Shown here in pieces: positions 7,524 through 13,786 of a stretch of DNA of 14,248 nt (position 1 is the stretch's first letter; each line of letters starts with the position of its first letter). Under the pieces are notes generated by a model, which worked only from the letters and a program-made list of their open reading frames with translations, did no database searches and was not told the origin of the DNA. Made by a program: the position numbers and the translations under genes. The stretch comes from Pseudomonadota bacterium. GTDB taxonomy: Bacteria > Pseudomonadota > Alphaproteobacteria > Azospirillales > Azospirillaceae. The DNA lies in assembly GCA_023411035.1 (NCBI GenBank), contig JAEYPE010000190.1, forward strand, positions 1 through 14,248, read 5' to 3'.

Positions 7524-8108
7524 ATGCGCGGTTACTTCGCCATCGGGGTGGAACGGATCAGCAAGCCGGGCAACGTCGGCAATCTGATGCGCTCGGCCCA
7601 CGCCTTCGGCGCCTCCTTCTTCTTCGCCATCGACCCGGAGCCCGACCTGCACGAGGCACGGTTCGTCGACACCTCGGGCGCGGCGGAGCACCTGCCGCTC
7701 TACATCTACGACCGGGTGGCCGATCTGGCCCTGCCCAAGGACTGCCAGCTCGTCGGGGTGGAACTGACCGAGGACGCGGTGGAACTGCCCAGCTTCCGCC
7801 ACCCGACGCGCGCCGCCTACGTGCTGGGGCCGGAGCGCGGCAGCCTGTCCGAACCGTTGCTGGAGCGGTGCGACTTCACCGTGAAGATCCCGATGAAGTT
7901 CTGCATCAACGTCGGGGTGGCCGGCGCGCTGGTGATGTACGACCGGATGATCAGCCTGGGCCGCTTCGCCGAACGCCCGGTGCGCGTCGGCGGCCCGACC
8001 GAGCCGTTGCGCGAGCACCAGCATGGCCGTCAGATCATGCGCAATCCGGAACGACGCCGCCGCATGCGCGGCATCCAGAAGCCGGTGATCGTCTCCGACG
8101 ACGATTGA
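7524..8108 (+). CDS. TrmH/SpoU-like (SPOUT) RNA 2'-O-methyltransferase
   Basis: This is a predicted SAM-dependent ribose methyltransferase acting on tRNA or rRNA; the target is not apparent. The 194-residue product is a minimal SPOUT domain without an extra N-terminal RNA-binding domain. Motif 1 is NVGNLMRSAHAFGA (17-30, with the invariant Asn and Arg). Motif 2 is LGPERGSLSE (101-110). Motif 3 is IPMKFCINVGVAGALVMYD (122-140), which replaces the usual SLNVS with CINVG. The C-terminus is arginine-rich (NPERRRRMRG), suited to RNA contact. I place the start at the ATG at 7524, since MRGYFAIGVE opens the SPOUT fold; the frame is open 120 bp further back with no family similarity. The ribosome site is weak (AGG, 8 nt upstream). 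It is divergent from the asparaginase, with 105 bp between starts and no recognised promoter. Confidence 0.88.
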   Translation: MRGYFAIGVERISKPGNVGNLMRSAHAFGASFFFAIDPEPDLHEARFVDTSGAAEHLPLYIYDRVADLALPKDCQLVGVELTEDAVELPSFRHPTRAAYVLGPERGSLSEPLLERCDFTVKIPMKFCINVGVAGALVMYDRMISLGRFAERPVRVGGPTEPLREHQHGRQIMRNPERRRRMRGIQKPVIVSDDD

Positions 8109-8114
8109 TCCGGT

Positions 8115-8789
8115 TCAGAACTTGACGAAGGGGTTCAGGATCAGCCCCAGCGGGCCGGTGAAGCGCAGCGGCGCGTCGGTCACCGCCAGGCACAGGCAGC
8201 CCTCTTCGTCGGCCACCGGGCGGTGGTGGACGGACTCGTCGGCGACGGACAGGTCGCCGCGGGCGAACTGGCCCAGATCGTCGGTGAAGCCGCCGTCCAG
8301 CACCAGCGTCAGTTCGATCCCCCGGTGGGTGTGGTGGGGCGGCCCGACGCCGCTCGCCAGCCGCATCAGCCGTGCCTTGCCCCGGCCTTCGGCGCCGCAG
8401 CCCAGCGGTATGTCGTAGCAATCCATGCCGCGCATCAGCCGCTTCCAGGGCAGGCGCGACAGGTCGCTCCCGACATAGTGGCGCAGCGGCTCGGGCAGCA
8501 GCGGAACCTCGGACTGCCGGCAGACCGGCTTGGGCTTCGGCTGGCGGGGGAGGGGCGGCAGGTCGTCCAGCCGGGCCAGCACCGTCTCCAGGCAGGCGGG
8601 ATCGACCGCCTCCGGCTCGATGGTTTCCAGAAGGGCGCCGCCGACCGCCTCCATCTCCGCGACGTTCAGGCGGCAGCAGGGGCACAGCGCCAGATGGGTC
8701 GCCACGATCAGCGACGCCGCCTCGCCCAGCGCTCCGCCGGCATAGTCGATCAGCAGCGTGTCGCCGGGATGGTGGGTGGGCACGGTCAT
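8115..8789 (-). CDS. chrR: ChrR-type zinc anti-sigma factor (ZAS and cupin domains)
   Basis: It is predicted to hold the ECF sigma factor encoded just upstream inactive in the cytoplasm and to release it on a signal such as singlet oxygen. The 224-residue protein has the two ChrR domains. The N-terminal zinc anti-sigma domain contains H6 with H32-x3-C36-x2-C39. The C-terminal cupin contains H153-x-H155-x3-E159, with H189 thirty residues later. The spacing equals that of the R. sphaeroides ChrR cupin ligands H141, H143, E147 and H177. A proline-rich linker (residues 78-88) separates the domains. The ATG at 8787-8789 overlaps the TGA of the sigma gene (ATGA), the translational coupling typical of sigma/anti-sigma pairs. 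It ends only 6 bp from the convergent RNA methyltransferase stop. The function is well supported; the actual inducing signal is inferred from family members. Confidence 0.93.
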   Translation of the reverse strand: MTVPTHHPGDTLLIDYAGGALGEAASLIVATHLALCPCCRLNVAEMEAVGGALLETIEPEAVDPACLETVLARLDDLPPLPRQPKPKPVCRQSEVPLLPEPLRHYVGSDLSRLPWKRLMRGMDCYDIPLGCGAEGRGKARLMRLASGVGPPHHTHRGIELTLVLDGGFTDDLGQFARGDLSVADESVHHRPVADEEGCLCLAVTDAPLRFTGPLGLILNPFVKF

Positions 8790-9361
8790 CGGGAGTCCCT
8801 CATGGCCTTGCGCAGCCGCTCCATCGCCAGCCGCAGACGCGATTTGACGGTGCCCAGCGGAATGCCCTGTTCGGCGGAGATCAGGCTGTGCGGCTTGTCC
8901 TCGAAATAGGCCAGCCGCAGCAGATCCGCCTGTTCCGGCGGCAGTGCCTTCAACGCGGAGCGCAGCCGCCCGGCGGTCTCGCGCGCCGCCACCCCATCGT
9001 CGGCGCTCTCCATCGGGCCGGGCACCAGCGTGGGGTCGGCGGGGTCGATCTCGGGCCGCTGTTCCCGCCGCAGCGCGTCGATCCGCTTGTTGCGGGCGAT
9101 GGTGAACACCCAGGTGCCGGCGGACGCCTGGGCCGGGTCGAAGGTTTCCGCGCGCCGCCAGACCAGCAACATCACCTCCTGCACCAGTTCCTCCGCATCG
9201 CCCTCGTCACAGCCCTGGCGGCGCAGATACGCCTTCAGCCGCGGGGCGAAATGGCCGAACAGGGCCGCGAAGGCCGCGCGGTCGCGGTCCCGCCCGACCG
9301 CGGTCAGCAGCTCTTCGAACGTCCGGTCCGTACCGGCGGCTGGGGAACCGAGATCCTGCAT
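8786..9361 (-). CDS. rpoE: ECF RNA polymerase sigma factor, RpoE/ECF11-like
   Basis: This alternative sigma factor is presumably controlled by the ChrR protein encoded next to it. The 191-residue product has sigma region 2 at about residues 30-100, including the DAEELVQEVMLLVWRR and GTWVFTIARNKRIDALRR stretches. A short linker follows, then region 4 at about 135-187, with LPPEQADLLRLAYFEDKPH and the helix-turn-helix GIPLGTVKSRLR. The frame continues upstream to an ATG at 9490. I prefer the ATG at 9359-9361, giving MQDLGSPAAG, because the 43 extra codons end in A or T about four times in ten, unlike the strongly G/C-ending codons of the gene, and add no domain. Neither start has a strong Shine-Dalgarno. 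The presence of ChrR makes the ECF11 assignment likely; photolyase or other classic target genes are not seen nearby. Confidence 0.92.
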   Translation of the reverse strand: MQDLGSPAAGTDRTFEELLTAVGRDRDRAAFAALFGHFAPRLKAYLRRQGCDEGDAEELVQEVMLLVWRRAETFDPAQASAGTWVFTIARNKRIDALRREQRPEIDPADPTLVPGPMESADDGVAARETAGRLRSALKALPPEQADLLRLAYFEDKPHSLISAEQGIPLGTVKSRLRLAMERLRKAMRDSR

Positions 9362-9480
9362 CCACGTCTTCGGGGGCACCGTTTTTTTGCAAAGAGACAC
9401 GTCCCGCACTAGATGGTGCGCGGAACGCTCCGCTGCAAAGCGTGTTTGACGCTCCTCTGTATCTTGCGGATGGGCGGCCA

Positions 9481-9507
9481 GCGGAATCATGGGGGCGGAA
9501 TCATGGG
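9481..9507. repeat. Tandem direct repeat in the sigma-factor leader
   Basis: GCGGAATCATGGG occurs at 9481-9493 and again at 9495-9507, a 14-bp period repeated twice with exact 13-bp copies. Each copy carries an ATG on the minus strand (9490 and 9504). It could be a recent slippage duplication or a paired binding site upstream of the sigma gene. Confidence 0.7.
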
Positions 9508-9541
9508 TGTGGCGCGGCGTTCTGTCGTGCTTCCGATGGGC

Positions 9542-9571
9542 CTTCTACGCGCCCTGCGGTCCATCGGATCA
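9542..9571 (-). promoter_or_regulatory. Candidate ECF11-type promoter of the rpoE-chrR operon
   Basis: On the minus strand TGATCC (9566-9571) is followed after 18 bp by TAGAAG (9542-9547). TGATCC is the -35 element recognised by R. sphaeroides RpoE, as I recall it, and the -10 resembles its TAAGA-like element. Placement upstream of the sigma gene fits the autoregulation usual for ECF11 loci. Transcription would start near 9535, leaving a leader of about 170 nt before the preferred start codon. Confidence 0.45.
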
Positions 9572-9738
9572 TGTTCTTCATAACGAATGTGCGGGGCGAT
9601 TGCAGGGGCGGCCGGCGGAACAACCCGTGACTTCGCCACCGGAGGCGGGCTGCGGCCCTGGAAAGCCTCACCGAATTGGGGTAGGGTCCGTGCCATTCCC
9701 GAACCCGTCCGTGAAACCATTCGAGCTTCCGCCAACCG

Positions 9739-10287
9739 ATGTTGCCCATCCGCACCATCCGTCGCACCGCCGGCGCCGCTCTGCTTCTGGCCGGTCCGAT
9801 CCTCGCCGCCTCCGTCACCGCCGCCGGCGCCGCCGACCCGCGCCTGCTGGGAACCTTCAAGGACTGGAACGCCTTCGCCTTCGAAGAGGGCGGGCACAAG
9901 GTCTGCTACATGTCCAGCCAGCCCAGGAAGAAGGAACCCGCCGCGGCCAAGCGCGGGGACATCCATGTGCTGGTGACCCACCGCCCATCGGAAAAGACGC
10001 TGGACGTCGTCAGCTTCATCGTCGGCTATCCCTTGAAGAAGGACAGCGAACCCACGGTGGAGGTGGGCGGCAAGTCGTTCAAGCTGTTCTCGGACGGCGA
10101 AACCGCCTGGGCGCGCGACGCGGAAACCGACAAGGCGATCACCGCCGCGATGCGCGACGCCAAGGGCAAGTCCATGGTGGTGAAGGGTGTTTCGGCCCGC
10201 GGGACGAAGACCACCGACACCTACAGCACCGACGGCCTCGCCCAGGCTTACGACGCCATCAACCAGGCCTGCGGCGTGAAGCGCTGA
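9739..10287 (+). CDS. Secreted IalB-family (invasion-associated locus B) protein
   Basis: The 182-residue protein begins with a signal peptide: basic MLPIRTIRR, a hydrophobic AGAALLLAGPILAASV core, and probable cleavage after AGA near residue 31. It is therefore likely periplasmic. The mature part has the IalB pattern: LGTFKDWNAFAFEEGGHKVCYMSSQP near the start, a central VTHRPSEKTLDVVSFIVGYPLK strand region, and VVKGVSARGTKTTDTYSTDGLAQAYDAINQACG at the end, with two cysteines (VCYM and QACG) that may form a disulphide. The family is named from a Bartonella invasion locus but is common in free-living alphaproteobacteria, where its biochemical role is unknown. The ATG at 9739 lacks a strong ribosome site. 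It is divergent from the ECF sigma gene. A weak stem (CGGCG 10272-10276 with CGCCG 10293-10297) followed by TTTTT may end its transcript. Confidence 0.82.
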   Translation: MLPIRTIRRTAGAALLLAGPILAASVTAAGAADPRLLGTFKDWNAFAFEEGGHKVCYMSSQPRKKEPAAAKRGDIHVLVTHRPSEKTLDVVSFIVGYPLKKDSEPTVEVGGKSFKLFSDGETAWARDAETDKAITAAMRDAKGKSMVVKGVSARGTKTTDTYSTDGLAQAYDAINQACGVKR

Positions 10288-10329
10288 GCAGTCGCCGGTT
10301 TTTCACTTGGTCTTCCGTCGTTTCGTCTT

Positions 10330-10365
10330 TTGACTCCGGACGCTCGTGGCCCTATTTAGGGGGCC
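10330..10365 (+). promoter_or_regulatory. Sigma-70-like promoter and small hairpin abutting rlmN
   Basis: TTGACT (10330-10335), a 17-bp spacer and TATTTA (10353-10358) form a plausible vegetative promoter with a good -35 and a mediocre -10. Its start would fall about 10365, right at the rlmN ATG (10366), implying a leaderless or nearly leaderless mRNA. The same bases form a hairpin, CCCTA (10350-10354) with TAGGG (10357-10361), that would cover the AGGGGG ribosome site if transcription begins further upstream. The two readings are alternatives. Confidence 0.4.
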
Positions 10366-11535
10366 ATGAGCGCCTCCAATCACGCTGCTGCCTTTGCCCT
10401 GCCGGCTGTTGACGCCGACGGACGCAAGAACCTTGTCGGCCTGTCCCGCGACGAGCTGGAAGCCGAAATGCTGTCCATCGGCCTGGAAAAGTTCCGGGCC
10501 CGCCAGCTCTGGCACTGGATCTACCATCGCGGAGCCACCGACTTCGCGGTGATGACCACGCTCGCCAAGCCGGTGCGCGAGAAGCTGGCCGAGACCTACG
10601 CCGTCGCCCGCCCGACCGTGGTGCGCGACCTGAAGTCGGTGGACGGCACGCGCAAATGGCTGCTGCGCATGCCCGACGGGCAGGAGGTGGAGAGCGTTCA
10701 CATCCCCGAGGAGGACCGCGGCACGCTGTGCGTCTCCTCGCAGGTGGGCTGCACGCTGACCTGCCGTTTCTGCCACACCGGCACCCAGCGTCTGGTGCGC
10801 AACCTCGACGCCTCGGAAATCGTGGCGCAGGTCATGCTGGCCCGCGACGCGCTGGGCGAATGGCCGGCGCCGCCGGATGGGCGGATGATCTCCAACATCG
10901 TCATGATGGGGATGGGGGAGCCGCTCTTTAACTACGAGAACGTCGCCAAGGCGCTTAAGATCGTCATGGACGGCGACGGGATTTCCATCTCGAAGCGCCG
11001 CATCACGCTCTCGACCTCCGGCGTCGTCCCGGCCATGAAGCGCTGCGGGGAGGAACTGAACGTCAACCTCGCCGTCAGTCTGCACGCGGTGACCGACGAG
11101 TTGCGCGACCTGATCATGCCCATCAACCGGAAATATCCGCTCCGGGACCTGATGGACGCCTGCCGCAACTATCCCGGCCTGAACAACGCGCGGCGGATCA
11201 CCTTCGAATATGTGATGCTGAAGGGCATCAACGACAGCCCGGCGGACGCCCGCGCCCTGGTGAAGCTGCTGGAGGGCATTCCGTCGAAGATCAACCTGAT
11301 CCCCTTCAACCCCTGGCCGGGCGCCCCCTACGAGCGTTCGACCGACCGGGCGATCCAGGTCTTCGGCGACATCGTCAACAACGCCGGCTACGCCAGCCCC
11401 GTCCGCACCACCCGCGGCGAGGACATCATGGCCGCCTGCGGCCAGTTGAAGAGCGCGTCCGTCCGCCTGTCCGCCGCCGACCGCGCCGCCATCGAGAAGG
11501 TGCTGGCCGAGAAGGACGCGGCGCTGGCCGGATAA
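10366..11535 (+). CDS. rlmN: 23S rRNA (A2503-C2)/tRNA (A37-C2) methyltransferase
   Basis: This radical-SAM enzyme methylates C2 of A2503 in 23S rRNA and of A37 in some tRNAs, supporting decoding accuracy. The 389-residue length is typical. The N-terminal accessory domain (NLVGLSRDEL to about 100) is followed by IPEEDRGTLCVSSQVGC, which carries the catalytic-region Glu at about 115. The iron-sulphur cluster motif is C129-x3-C133-x2-C136. The SAM-binding GMGEPL is at 182-187. Further RlmN motifs are LSTSGVVP, SLHAVTDELRD and NLIPFNPWPGAPYERS. The second catalytic cysteine C358 lies in RGEDIMAACGQL, where the methyl-carrying Cys355 of E. coli falls. The start ATG at 10366 gives the usual short lead before the conserved domain; AGGGGG lies only a few bases upstream. 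The next gene begins 27 bp after the stop, so cotranscription with the small membrane proteins is likely. Confidence 0.97.
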   Translation: MSASNHAAAFALPAVDADGRKNLVGLSRDELEAEMLSIGLEKFRARQLWHWIYHRGATDFAVMTTLAKPVREKLAETYAVARPTVVRDLKSVDGTRKWLLRMPDGQEVESVHIPEEDRGTLCVSSQVGCTLTCRFCHTGTQRLVRNLDASEIVAQVMLARDALGEWPAPPDGRMISNIVMMGMGEPLFNYENVAKALKIVMDGDGISISKRRITLSTSGVVPAMKRCGEELNVNLAVSLHAVTDELRDLIMPINRKYPLRDLMDACRNYPGLNNARRITFEYVMLKGINDSPADARALVKLLEGIPSKINLIPFNPWPGAPYERSTDRAIQVFGDIVNNAGYASPVRTTRGEDIMAACGQLKSASVRLSAADRAAIEKVLAEKDAALAG

Positions 11536-11562
11536 GGCCGGAATTATTGTTGGGAGTGTTCC

Positions 11563-11799
11563 GTGCCTGAGTTCGCCGTCGATCCCGGCCTGATCCTGTT
11601 CCTGTTCAACGCCGCGGCGGTCTGGCCGCTGATGCGCATCTTCCGCCGGGCGGGCTTCTCGCCCTGGTGGGCGCTGGTGATCTTTGTGCCGGTGCTCGGG
11701 CTGGTCGGCGTGTTGGGCCTGCTGACGATGCGGCGCTGGCCGGCGCGCGTCCTGGCCGACGGGCCGGCGCCGCGGCGCAAGGCGCGGAGGGCCGCGTGA
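11563..11799 (+). CDS. Small two-span membrane protein, function unknown
   Basis: The 78-residue protein starts at a GTG (11563) preceded by GGGAG. Residues 8-24 (PGLILFLFNAAAVWPLM) and about 34-55 (SPWWALVIFVPVLGLVGVLGLL) are hydrophobic spans joined by a basic loop, MRIFRRAGF. The C-terminus is strongly basic (RRKARRAA), so it is probably cytoplasmic. The segment MRIFRRAGFSPWWAL resembles a pattern seen in small predicted inner-membrane proteins of alphaproteobacteria, which have no known function. The TGA at 11797-11799 overlaps the ATG of the next gene by one base, indicating translational coupling and a possible two-protein membrane unit. The GC-rich third positions and ribosome site make it a real gene. 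No catalytic residues are visible. Confidence 0.75.
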   Translation: MPEFAVDPGLILFLFNAAAVWPLMRIFRRAGFSPWWALVIFVPVLGLVGVLGLLTMRRWPARVLADGPAPRRKARRAA

Positions 11800-12110
11800 T
11801 GGAGATGTTCGACCCCGTCGTCGGCCTGCTGAACGCCGTCTACTGGCAGCCCTGGGCGGCGATCATGTCCAGCGATCCGTGGACGGCCAACCTCGTCATG
11901 GCGATCCTGCTGATGCTGAAGCTGATCTTCGGCGGCTGGGTGCTGGCCAAGGGCGGACGCAGCCCGCTGTGGGCGCTGGTGCTGCTGATCAACGGGGCGG
12001 ACATCCTGGCGCTGTGGCTCTACGCCTACATCCGCTGGCCCTTCGTGGACCGGGCGCCCGCCCGCCCCGCGGCGGAGAGCACCGTTGCAGCGGATGCCAG
12101 CACGGACTGA
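11799..12110 (+). CDS. Small membrane protein coupled to the preceding gene, function unknown
   Basis: The 103-residue protein begins at the ATG at 11799-11801, which shares its A with the upstream stop (TGATG), behind a GGAGG inside the upstream gene. A frame open back to 11667 overlaps the upstream gene and is not used. An amphipathic N-terminal segment with several Trp/Tyr residues (VYWQPWAAIM) is followed by two spans, about 30-50 (NLVMAILLMLKLIFGGWVLA) and about 57-78 (LWALVLLINGADILALWLYAYI), with a short basic loop between them. The C-terminus is an Ala/Pro-rich soluble tail. I do not recognise the family. Coupling to the 78-residue gene and location right after rlmN suggest the three are cotranscribed, but nothing points to a shared job with rlmN. 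Confidence 0.75.
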   Translation: MEMFDPVVGLLNAVYWQPWAAIMSSDPWTANLVMAILLMLKLIFGGWVLAKGGRSPLWALVLLINGADILALWLYAYIRWPFVDRAPARPAAESTVAADASTD

Positions 12111-12120
12111 GCGGGACCGA

Positions 12121-12149
12121 TTGATTCGGACACCCCATAGGGCTACTGT
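12121..12149 (+). promoter_or_regulatory. Possible sigma-70 promoter of argG
   Basis: TTGATT (12121-12126) and TACTGT (12144-12149) are separated by exactly 17 bp. Each matches the vegetative consensus only partly (4 and 3 of 6). The predicted start near 12156 gives a leader of about 33 nt before argG. No arginine-repressor box was recognised. Confidence 0.35.
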
Positions 12150-12188
12150 CCGGCACCGATATTTTTCCCCATCCGCGTGAGTAGTCCC

Positions 12189-13424
12189 ATGAGCGGTGCG
12201 TCCGGCAAACAGATCAAGAAAGTGGTGCTCGCCTATTCGGGCGGCCTCGACACCTCGGTGATCCTGAAGTGGCTCCAGGAAACCTATCGCTGCGAGGTGG
12301 TGACCTTCACCGCCGACCTCGGCCAGGGCGAAGAGCTGGAGCCGGCGCGCAAGAAGGCCGAGCTTCTGGGCATCAAGCCGGAAAACATCTTCATCGACGA
12401 CCTGCGCGAGGAATTCGTGCGGGACTTCGTGTTCCCGATGTTCCGCGCCAACACCCTCTATGAGGGCACCTACCTTCTCGGCACCTCGATCGCGCGTCCG
12501 CTGATCGCCAAGCGCCAGATCGAGATCGCCAACCTCGTCGGCGCCGACGCCGTGGCCCACGGCGCTACCGGCAAGGGCAACGATCAGGTGCGCTTCGAGC
12601 TGGGTTATTACGCCCTGCGCCCCGACATCAAGATCATCGCCCCGTGGCGCGAGTGGGATCTGAACAGCCGCACCCGGCTGATCGACTACGCCGAGAAGAA
12701 CCAGATTCCGATCGCCAAGGACAAGCGCGGCGAGGCCCCGTACTCCACCGACGCCAACCTCCTGCACATCTCCTACGAGGGGAAGGCGCTGGAGGACCCG
12801 TGGGTCGAGCCGTTCGAGGACATGTTCACCCGCTCCGTCGCCCCGGAGAAGGCCCCGGACACCCCGACCTACGTCGAGATCGAGTTCAAGCGCGGCGACG
12901 CGGTGGCCATCGACGGCAAGGCCCTGTCCCCGGCGGCCCTGCTGACCGAGCTGAACCGCCTGGGCGGCGAGAACGGCATCGGCCGCCTCGACCTCGTCGA
13001 GAACCGTTACGTCGGCATGAAGTCGCGCGGCGTGTACGAGACGCCGGGCGGCACCATCCTGCTGGCCGCCCACCGCGGCATCGAGAGCATCACGCTGGAC
13101 CGCGGTGCGGCGCACCTCAAGGACGAGCTGATGCCGCGCTACGCCGAGCTGATCTACTGCGGCTACTGGTGGAGCCCGGAGCGTCTGGCGCTCCAGGCGC
13201 TGATCGACCAGACGCAGGAGGTGGTGAACGGCACGGTGCGTCTGAAGCTGTTCAAGGGCAGCGTCTCGGTGGTCGGCCGCCAGTCGCCGAACTCGCTGTA
13301 CCGCCTCGACTACGTGACCTTCGAGGAGGACAGCGTCTACAACCAGAAGGACGCCGAAGGCTTCATCAAGCTGAACGCGCTGCGCCTGCGCCTGGGCGCG
13401 ATGGCGAAGGGAAATCTGAAGTAA
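12189..13424 (+). CDS. argG: Argininosuccinate synthase
   Basis: It condenses citrulline and aspartate with ATP to give argininosuccinate, AMP and pyrophosphate, the penultimate step of arginine synthesis in the cytoplasm. The 411-residue product has the PP-loop signature AYSGGLDTS at residues 15-23 and the second signature HGATGKGNDQVRFE at 124-137. Further family motifs are IAPWREW, EAPYSTDANLLHISYEG and SRGVYETPGGTIL. Length and motifs are standard for the type I ASS family. I choose the ATG at 12189 over an in-frame GTG at 12177: both are possible, but the ATG gives the usual short lead to IKKVVLAYSGG. The ribosome site is weak (GTGAG, about 7 nt upstream). The gene stands alone, with a possible promoter at 12121-12149 and a UUCG-loop hairpin after the stop. 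The adjacent genes are not arginine genes. Confidence 0.97.
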   Translation: MSGASGKQIKKVVLAYSGGLDTSVILKWLQETYRCEVVTFTADLGQGEELEPARKKAELLGIKPENIFIDDLREEFVRDFVFPMFRANTLYEGTYLLGTSIARPLIAKRQIEIANLVGADAVAHGATGKGNDQVRFELGYYALRPDIKIIAPWREWDLNSRTRLIDYAEKNQIPIAKDKRGEAPYSTDANLLHISYEGKALEDPWVEPFEDMFTRSVAPEKAPDTPTYVEIEFKRGDAVAIDGKALSPAALLTELNRLGGENGIGRLDLVENRYVGMKSRGVYETPGGTILLAAHRGIESITLDRGAAHLKDELMPRYAELIYCGYWWSPERLALQALIDQTQEVVNGTVRLKLFKGSVSVVGRQSPNSLYRLDYVTFEEDSVYNQKDAEGFIKLNALRLRLGAMAKGNLK

Positions 13425-13433
13425 GGGAATTGC

Positions 13434-13453
13434 GGGAGGGCTTCGGTCCTCCC
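13434..13453 (+). terminator. UUCG-tetraloop hairpin after argG
   Basis: GGGAGGGC (13434-13441) pairs with GTCCTCCC (13446-13453), closing a C(UUCG)G tetraloop, an unusually stable RNA loop; one pair is G-U. It lies 9 nt after the argG stop. The following ATCCTTCT is only modestly T-rich, so termination may be partial, and the stem may also protect the 3' end. Confidence 0.6.
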
Positions 13454-13504
13454 CATCCTTCTGCGGAACGCGGCCTTGTCGACGTGGGGCAGCGTTCCTG
13501 CCGC

Positions 13505-13732
13505 TCACCCTTCCCGCGGCCGGGTGCTGAAGTACAGCTCGGCGGCGAGCACCAGCAGCGTGGCGGAGAGCGCGAGACCCAGGCCGTTCTTCTCGATGAA
13601 CGAAGCCACCAGACCGGCGCCGCCGGCAATGCAGGACATTCCCATCAGCACGTTGCTGATCGCCGGTGCCATCAGCGTCAGGAATCGCTGCGCGCGCGCA
13701 GGGCGGGAGGTCTGGGAACGGGCCGGCTTCAT
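13505..13732 (-). CDS. Small membrane protein behind an FNR/FixK-type box
   Basis: The 75-residue protein has a basic N-terminus (MKPARSQTSRPARAQR). Two hydrophobic spans follow, about 17-40 (FLTLMAPAISNVLMGMSCIAGGAG) and about 50-66 (GLGLALSATLLVLAAEL), and the C-terminal tail is short. I do not recognise the family. The ATG at 13730-13732 is preceded by AAGGGATGC, a fair ribosome site. It is convergent to argG, with 80 bp between stops. A palindrome matching the FNR/FixK consensus lies 55-68 bp upstream of the start, a distance that allows direct activation, so expression under low oxygen is the main clue to its role. The high GC3 and upstream signals favour a real gene, though the length leaves some doubt. 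Confidence 0.62.
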   Translation of the reverse strand: MKPARSQTSRPARAQRFLTLMAPAISNVLMGMSCIAGGAGLVASFIEKNGLGLALSATLLVLAAELYFSTRPREG

Positions 13733-13786
13733 GATGCATCCCTTGATGTCTTGCTAACGGCCTAGGCCAAGCCTCATAGGCTGACC

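Larger units (their letters stand above)
9362..9738. other. Divergent region between the ECF sigma gene and the IalB-family gene
   Basis: These 377 bp contain no gene I can support. They hold the candidate ECF-type promoter (9542-9571), a tandem 14-bp repeat (9481-9507) and a run of seven T (plus strand, about 9382-9388). Base composition is less GC-rich than in the flanking genes. On the minus strand an ATG at 9502-9504 opens a five-codon frame (MIPPP) whose TGA overlaps the next ATG at 9488-9490, a possible leader peptide if transcription begins at the predicted site. No clear promoter for the plus-strand gene was found. Confidence 0.6.

Noticed and set aside
7419..8024. Extended asparaginase frame reaching back to 8024
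   Set aside because: It would overlap the divergent SPOUT methyltransferase entirely, and its extra residues are antisense shadow sequence. The ATG at 7418 is preferred.
13465..13498. GGAACGC/GCGTTCC inverted repeat between argG and the small membrane gene
   Set aside because: The 7-bp arms are separated by a 20-nt loop with no T-run. This is expected by chance in GC-rich DNA and the UUCG hairpin nearby is the better candidate.
11544..13739. 731-codon minus-strand open frame opposite the small membrane genes and argG
   Set aside because: It is antisense to argG, has no recognisable domain and crosses two intergenic regions, the argG hairpin and another gene start. It reflects GC-rich codon bias.
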